Assembly (NCBI GenBank): GCA_043758105.1
Contig: JAYVOF010000049.1
Coordinates: forward strand, 1 to 16,491
Reading direction: 5' to 3'
From: JANPPS01 sp043758105
Lineage (GTDB): Bacteria > Pseudomonadota > Alphaproteobacteria > Acetobacterales > Acetobacteraceae
DNA length: 16,491 bases
Shown here: positions 13,144 to 16,491 of the stretch, in pieces
How positions within the stretch are numbered: position 1 is the first letter of the stretch
Layout: every line of letters starts with the position of its first letter
Made by a program: the position numbers and the translations under genes
Notes under the pieces: generated by a model
What the model saw: the letters and a program-made list of their open reading frames with translations, nothing else
Databases searched by the model: none
Told to the model about the DNA's origin: nothing

Positions 13144-14323
13144 GATACCACAGGCCCACGAATGTCGCGGCAAAGCCGGACGCCGCCCCCACGCCCAGCG
13201 CCCAGCGCGGCCCGAACCGGTCGGCGACCCATCCCACCACGGGGGCCCCCAGCGGGGTGCAGCCGAGGATGATCGCCAGGCGTATCGCCATCACGCGCCC
13301 GCGCATTACCGGGTCGGTCGTGAGCTGCATCAGGCTGTTGGACGAATTGGTGACCGTCAACGCCGACACGCCGACCAACACCAGCAGCGCGCCAAACACC
13401 CACACATTGGGCGCCACCGCAGCCAGCCCGAGCCCCACGCCGAACAACGCCGAGCCGCCGATCAGGTCCCGTAGCCGCGGACGGTCCCGCCCCGCCGCCC
13501 GTAACGCCCCGGCGATAGTGCCGATCGCCATGGCGGACGTCAGCGCGCCATACAGGGTGGCACCCACATGGAATACGCGTGTGGCCATCGTGGAGATGAA
13601 AATCTGGAAATTGAGCCCGAACGTGCCGATCAGGAACAGCATCCACAGCATCACCAGCAGGTCCGGCCGGCGGCGCACGTAACGGAACCCTTCGATCAAG
13701 CTGCCGCGGTTGCGCACCGCGCGCGGCCCGGTGCGCAACCGGCCGCCGCGTAACGCCACCAGTGACACCAGCACCGCCGCGAACGACGCCCCGTTCACCA
13801 CGAACGCCCACCCGGTGCCGACGGACGCGATCAACACCCCCGCCGCCGCCGGGCCGACCATGCGGGCGGCGTTGAACGAGGTGGAATTCAGCGCGACCGC
13901 ATTGGACAGCAGGCTGTCCGGCACCAGCTCGGCCACGAAGATCTGCCGGGCCGGGGCGTCGAACGCGGCGGCGCAGCCGGAGGCGAAGGCGAACACATAG
14001 ACGTGCCACAACTGCACCGCGCCACCGAGCGTCAGCAGGCCGAGCCCCAGCGCCAACACCCCCAGCGCCGCCTGCGTCACCATCAATAAGCTCCGCCGGT
14101 CGAGATAATCCGCGGCGAACCCGGTGAACGGCAGCAACAGGAGCTGCGGCCCGAATTGCAGGCTCATGACCACACCGACTGCCGAGGCGCTATGCGGCGT
14201 AAGCTCCGTCAGCACGAGCCAATCCTGGGCGGTGCGCTGCATCCAGGTGCCGATGTTGGAGACGAGCGCACCCGCGGCCCACACGCGGTAGGCCGGGACG
14301 GTAAGCGAGCGGAATGAGTTCAC
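13085..14323 (-). CDS. MFS transporter, EntS-like (MFS_3) exporter family
   Basis: 412 aa with about 12 membrane helices. The N-terminus SLTVPAYRVWAAGALVSNIG, then TWMQRTAQDWLVL, is characteristic of the enterobactin-exporter-like MFS_3 group. The loop-2 motif is GFAADYLDRR (68-77), and a second half-motif GWVADRFGPRW lies near the C-terminus. FDAPARQIFVAELVP and ALNSTSFNAARMVGPA are further group hallmarks. Members export siderophores, drugs or metabolites by proton antiport; the substrate here is unknown. The start is GTG 14323 because no ATG lies in a suitable place and the family begins just before FRSL; the upstream site is poor. Its C-terminal 19 codons overlap the cytochrome b561 gene on the other strand. 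Confidence 0.9.
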   Translation of the reverse strand: MNSFRSLTVPAYRVWAAGALVSNIGTWMQRTAQDWLVLTELTPHSASAVGVVMSLQFGPQLLLLPFTGFAADYLDRRSLLMVTQAALGVLALGLGLLTLGGAVQLWHVYVFAFASGCAAAFDAPARQIFVAELVPDSLLSNAVALNSTSFNAARMVGPAAAGVLIASVGTGWAFVVNGASFAAVLVSLVALRGGRLRTGPRAVRNRGSLIEGFRYVRRRPDLLVMLWMLFLIGTFGLNFQIFISTMATRVFHVGATLYGALTSAMAIGTIAGALRAAGRDRPRLRDLIGGSALFGVGLGLAAVAPNVWVFGALLVLVGVSALTVTNSSNSLMQLTTDPVMRGRVMAIRLAIILGCTPLGAPVVGWVADRFGPRWALGVGAASGFAATFVGLWYLRRAPPASAAAPHDRPIDA

Positions 14324-14454
14324 GAATGGTTAACGTGGCGCAAAAAGTAACCACCCACGCATCCGCGCGCGCGCGGCGTCCGGTATGGTAAATTGATCCT
14401 GTCTCAAGGCGATGCCGGACCATAACGACTGGGTCAGGCGAGCGGAACTGCGGG

Positions 14455-14670
14455 TCAGGTTTGATCGAGCGCCCGCTTCCGCTCCGCCGCGGCAGCTTGG
14501 TTCTTCTCGACATCCGTCCCTGTCGTGCCCGCGGCCGCTGGCGGCGTTACGGGTGGTGCCGCTGGCGGCGTTACGGGTGGCACTGGGGCGGTCCCCGGCT
14601 TGGCTGGCGCGTTCATCGCCTCCGCTTCGGGTCCGGCTTCGCCATAAGCGGAAATGTTTTCGTCGGTCAT
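14455..14670 (-). CDS. Small proline/alanine-rich hypothetical protein (71 aa)
   Basis: An acidic N-terminus MTDENISAYGEAGPEAEAMN, a disordered Pro/Ala/Thr middle containing a duplicated PPVTPPAA unit, and a charged helix-like end DVEKNQAAAAERKRALDQT. It has no membrane segment or recognised domain. The ATG at 14670 is chosen over a TTG one codon earlier; neither has a clear ribosome-binding site. The composition resembles a linker or anchor peptide more than an enzyme. It is a marginal gene: supported by balanced acidic/basic ends and a clear stop, weakened by repeats and by lack of known relatives. Confidence 0.45.
   Translation of the reverse strand: MTDENISAYGEAGPEAEAMNAPAKPGTAPVPPVTPPAAPPVTPPAAAGTTGTDVEKNQAAAAERKRALDQT
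14535..14582. repeat. 24-bp tandem duplication
   Basis: Two head-to-tail copies of a 24-bp unit beginning CCGCTGGCGGCGTTACGGGT (14535-14558 and 14559-14582), differing at the final base or two. The unit is a multiple of three and lies inside the 71-aa ORF, where it gives PPVTPPAA twice. Near-identity suggests recent slippage or duplication. Confidence 0.9.
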
Positions 14671-14764
14671 CAAAGGACAACGTCATGGGGTGAAAACGGT
14701 TCATTGTTACCATGCCATACGCCGGGCCCGGCCAAGATGATGCTACAATCAGGCCGCGCGGTAA

Positions 14765-14875
14765 GCCTGGAACGATGGCCAGACCACGCGTAGCCTGCCG
14801 ATCGAGCAAGCGGCGGTGTACGAATTTTCTTGGGGCGGCTCGGACTGGCAATTGGGCAAGGTGGACCCTCACTAA
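14765..14875 (+). other. Protein-like open stretch without a start codon (possible gene remnant)
   Basis: Within the 201-bp gap 14671-14871 the plus strand has a 36-codon open stretch just after a TAA (14762-14764). It reads AWNDGQTTRSLPIEQAAVYE and then FSWGGSDWQLGKVDPH before TAA at 14873-14875. Three tryptophans and a mixed charge pattern are unlike the Arg/Ala-rich shadow frames around it. No ATG, and no GTG in the right place, opens it. A frame starting at ATG 14712 (MPYAGPGQDDATIRPRGKPG) could have joined it by one frameshift. Its stop overlaps the opposing ABC gene stop (14874-14872). Either a decayed small gene or chance. Confidence 0.25.
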
Positions 14876-15897
14876 GGCGGTGCTATCAGCGGAAAATGGC
14901 ACCGCACCGTTCGGCCGTCCAGGAGCGGCCTGAGGGCCGGCGGCTCGGTCCGGCACCGGTCTTGGACCTGAAAACAGCGCGTGTGGAACCGGCAGCCCGG
15001 CGGCGGGTGGAGTATGCCCGGAATATCGCCGGACAGGGCGATGCGGGGGCGGCGCCGGCTGGGGTCGAGCGCCGGGTTGGCCGAGAGCAGGGCGGCCGTG
15101 TACGGATGGGCCGGGGCGGCGAACAGCGCGGCGGTGGGCGCGGTCTCCACGATCTCGGCCAGATACATCACCACCGTTTGCTGACTGATGCGGCGGATCA
15201 CGTTGAGGTTATGGCTGGACACCAGCACGGTGAGCCCGGCCTGGTGCTGTTCCAGCAGCAGGTTCAGCAGCTCCCCCTGCACCGACACATCGAGCCCCGC
15301 CGTTGGTTCGTCCGCGAGCAGCAGCGCCGGGTTGAGGCTCAGGGCGCGCGCCACCGCCACCCGCCGCGCTTGACCGCCGGAAAGCTGGTGCGGGTAGCGG
15401 TCGAGCACGCTTTCGCCCAGGCCGAGGCGCCGTAAGATTGGATCGTGAATGGGCTGGTCCTTGGTCCTCTTCGTCATCGCGAGCCGCTTGAAGAGGGGAT
15501 CCAGGGCCGGCGGGGGCGCTGGTGGCCCCTGGATTGCTTCGCCAAGGGGCTCGCAATCACGGGTTTGCGGCAGGCCATGGATCCGCGCCGGCTCCGCCAG
15601 GAGGCGGCGGACGGTCATTCGTGGCGACAGCGAGCCCGGCGCATCCTGCAGCAGCATTTGCACTTGGCGATGAAACGCGAGGCTCCGGTGCCGTTCCGGG
15701 GCGATCGGTTCACCCCGGAACAATGCCTGCCCCTCGCTCGGACAGATGAGCCCGGCCATCACCCGCAGCAGCGTGCTCTTGCCCGAGCCGCTTTCGCCCA
15801 CCAGGCCCGTCACTTGATGCGCGGCGACCGAAAGGCTCACCCGCGCCAGCGCGCGCAGCTGGCCGAACCGCACGGTCACATCTTGCAGCTCGATCAT
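14872..15897 (-). CDS. Dpp/Opp-type ABC transporter ATPase carrying an in-frame palindromic insertion
   Basis: 341 aa, the second ATPase (DppF/OppF position) of an oligopeptide-type importer. Walker A GESGSGKST (34-42), Q-loop Q84 (MLLQD), signature LSGGQ (172-176), Walker B ALLLADEP (191-198) and H-loop H229 are intact, followed by the oligopeptide C-terminal region with PPPGCRFHTRC (298-308) and a further cysteine (DRC). Residues 113-142, RDCEPLGEAIQGPPAPPPAL plus ten more to MT, come exactly from a 90-bp dispersed repeat and sit between the Q-loop and the signature, in the variable helical region where relatives pass straight from a HGL-type segment to a short helix. Without it the protein would be an ordinary ~311 aa. 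The start ATG overlaps the upstream ATPase stop as ATGA; the frame is open upstream but that is inside the other gene. Confidence 0.93.
   Translation of the reverse strand: MIELQDVTVRFGQLRALARVSLSVAAHQVTGLVGESGSGKSTLLRVMAGLICPSEGQALFRGEPIAPERHRSLAFHRQVQMLLQDAPGSLSPRMTVRRLLAEPARIHGLPQTRDCEPLGEAIQGPPAPPPALDPLFKRLAMTKRTKDQPIHDPILRRLGLGESVLDRYPHQLSGGQARRVAVARALSLNPALLLADEPTAGLDVSVQGELLNLLLEQHQAGLTVLVSSHNLNVIRRISQQTVVMYLAEIVETAPTAALFAAPAHPYTAALLSANPALDPSRRRPRIALSGDIPGILHPPPGCRFHTRCFQVQDRCRTEPPALRPLLDGRTVRCHFPLIAPP
15472..15561. repeat. Dispersed palindromic repeat, copy 3, inside an ABC ATPase gene
   Basis: 90 bp bounded by CGTCATCGCGAGCCGCTT (15472-15489) and GGGGCTCGCAATCACG (15546-15561). It shares GGATCCAGGG and the CCCCTGGATTGCTTCGCC arm with the other two copies. 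The arms are less perfect here, and the centre is a Pro-coding GC-rich stretch. Its ends fall on codon boundaries, so it adds 30 codons with no stop. Confidence 0.87.
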
Positions 15898-16491
15898 GAT
15901 GCCTTCCAGCACGCGACCTGCCAGGCGAGCTGCCGTACGGGCTGCTTTTCGGCGCAGCGCGGTTCGGCCAACGGGCAACGGGCGGCGAATAGGCAGCCGG
16001 GGGGTGTGTCGGTGGGGTCCGGCACGTCACCTTGAATGGTCACGATGGGGCCGTCATCCTCGAGCTCGCAGGCGATGAGCGCGGCAGTGTAGGGGTGCTT
16101 CGGCGCGGCGCACAGGGCGGCGGCCGGGCCGTGTTCCAGCACGGCGCCGGCATACATGACCGCGATGTCGTCACAGAATTGCGCCACCAGCCCCAATTGA
16201 TGCGAGATGAACAGGATGGAGCCGTGGAATTCGGTCCGCAGGCGGTCGAACAACGCCATGATCCCGGCCTCGACCGTCGCGTCCAGCGCCGTCGTGGGCT
16301 CATCGGCCAGCAGCACGTCCGGCTCGGACGCCAGCGCCATCGCGATCATGACGCGCTGCCGCATGCCGCCGGAGAGTTGATGCGGATAGTCGCGCAGCCT
16401 GCGCTCCGGATCGGTCATCCGCACCGCTGTCAGCAGCTCGATGGCTTTGCTCCGTGCCGCCGATCGGCTCGCCTTGTGATGAACGAGCAGC
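15894..16491 (-). CDS. Dpp/Opp-type ABC transporter ATPase, C-terminal part (gene continues past the window)
   Basis: The reading frame is open to the window edge; about 199 codons are visible. Visible are LSGGMRQRV (signature), VLLADEPTTALD (Walker B and D-loop), FISHQLGLVAQFCDD (H-loop), the AAPKHPYTAAL region and the oligopeptide-transporter C-terminus PTDTPPGCLFAARCPLAEPRC. This is the DppD/OppD-type first ATPase, which pairs with the downstream one to drive uptake of peptides, nickel or similar substrates. Walker A lies outside the window, as would the permease and binding-protein genes expected upstream. The stop overlaps the next start as ATGA, so the two ATPases are translationally coupled and probably made in equal amounts. 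Confidence 0.93.
   Translation of the reverse strand, partial: LLVHHKASRSAARSKAIELLTAVRMTDPERRLRDYPHQLSGGMRQRVMIAMALASEPDVLLADEPTTALDATVEAGIMALFDRLRTEFHGSILFISHQLGLVAQFCDDIAVMYAGAVLEHGPAAALCAAPKHPYTAALIACELEDDGPIVTIQGDVPDPTDTPPGCLFAARCPLAEPRCAEKQPVRQLAWQVACWKAS

Noticed and set aside
14363..14376. Alternating CG run that could form Z-DNA
   Set aside because: Too short (about 14 bp) and common in DNA of this base composition.
14330..14956. Minus-strand ORF of about 208 codons over the intergenic regions before the MFS gene
   Set aside because: Overlaps the 71-aa ORF in another frame and the ABC gene's 3' end; Arg-rich and without motifs.
1..16491. CRISPR array, tRNA or rRNA genes, integrase or transposase, or a defence system
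   Set aside because: No regularly spaced repeats, no cloverleaf-like sequence and no matching protein motifs were seen on either strand.

Overview
This window is high-GC bacterial chromosome with dense gene packing and no phage, plasmid or insertion-sequence genes. The zapA - 6S RNA - 5-formyltetrahydrofolate cyclo-ligase order, the DhnA-type class I aldolase next to a ThiE-like gene, and the style of the proteins and intergenic repeats point to an alphaproteobacterium, most likely Acetobacterales/Rhodospirillales. That placement is inference, because no rRNA or other phylogenetic marker is present.

Layout. (1) 1-2162, minus strand: a small uncharacterised protein gene overlaps the start of class I fructose-bisphosphate aldolase, followed by a ThiE-like gene and a probable intrinsic terminator. 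(2) 2229-3440, plus strand: a 57-aa protein, the cell-division protein ZapA, a 6S RNA gene and fau. (3) 3585-5639, minus: a hybrid histidine kinase with an N-terminal membrane sensor region. (4) 5769-6806, minus: an exported chalcone-isomerase-like protein preceded by two small genes, one of them a GTG-started ORF that overlaps the next start as ATGA. (5) 6890-10284, minus: a three-gene sugar-acid operon (IlvD/Edd dehydratase, DHRS6-like SDR dehydrogenase, FAH-family hydrolase) fitting a non-phosphorylative diketo-acid route to pyruvate plus a two- or three-carbon acid. (6) 10382-12521, minus: a PEP-CTERM exported protein and a processive GT2 glycosyltransferase. (7) 12562-14323: cytochrome b561 (plus) and an MFS exporter (minus) whose 3' ends overlap by 59 bp. 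(8) 14455-16491, minus: a proline-rich 71-aa protein, then two ABC ATPases of an oligopeptide/dipeptide (Dpp/Opp) importer, the upstream one running off the window.

The main unusual signal is a family of ~90-97 bp imperfect palindromic repeats, with outer ends near CGTCAT/ATGACG and an inner stem containing ATCCAGGG/CCCTGGAT. There are three copies. Two are intergenic and lie directly against or near the ends of genes (740-835, 3487-3580). The third (15472-15561) sits exactly in frame inside the second ABC ATPase gene and adds 30 codons between the Q-loop and the LSGGQ signature without disrupting either, much like the protein-invading palindromic elements of Rickettsia. A separate GC-rich palindrome (75-111) supplies the last residues and stop codon of the ThiE-like protein. 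Mobile palindromes therefore appear to be reshaping coding sequences here.

Other points: the 6S RNA gene overlaps the nominally longest fau ORF and forces a later start; the window contains no exosortase for the PEP-CTERM protein, no regulator or transporter for the sugar-acid operon, and no permease for the ABC ATPases.
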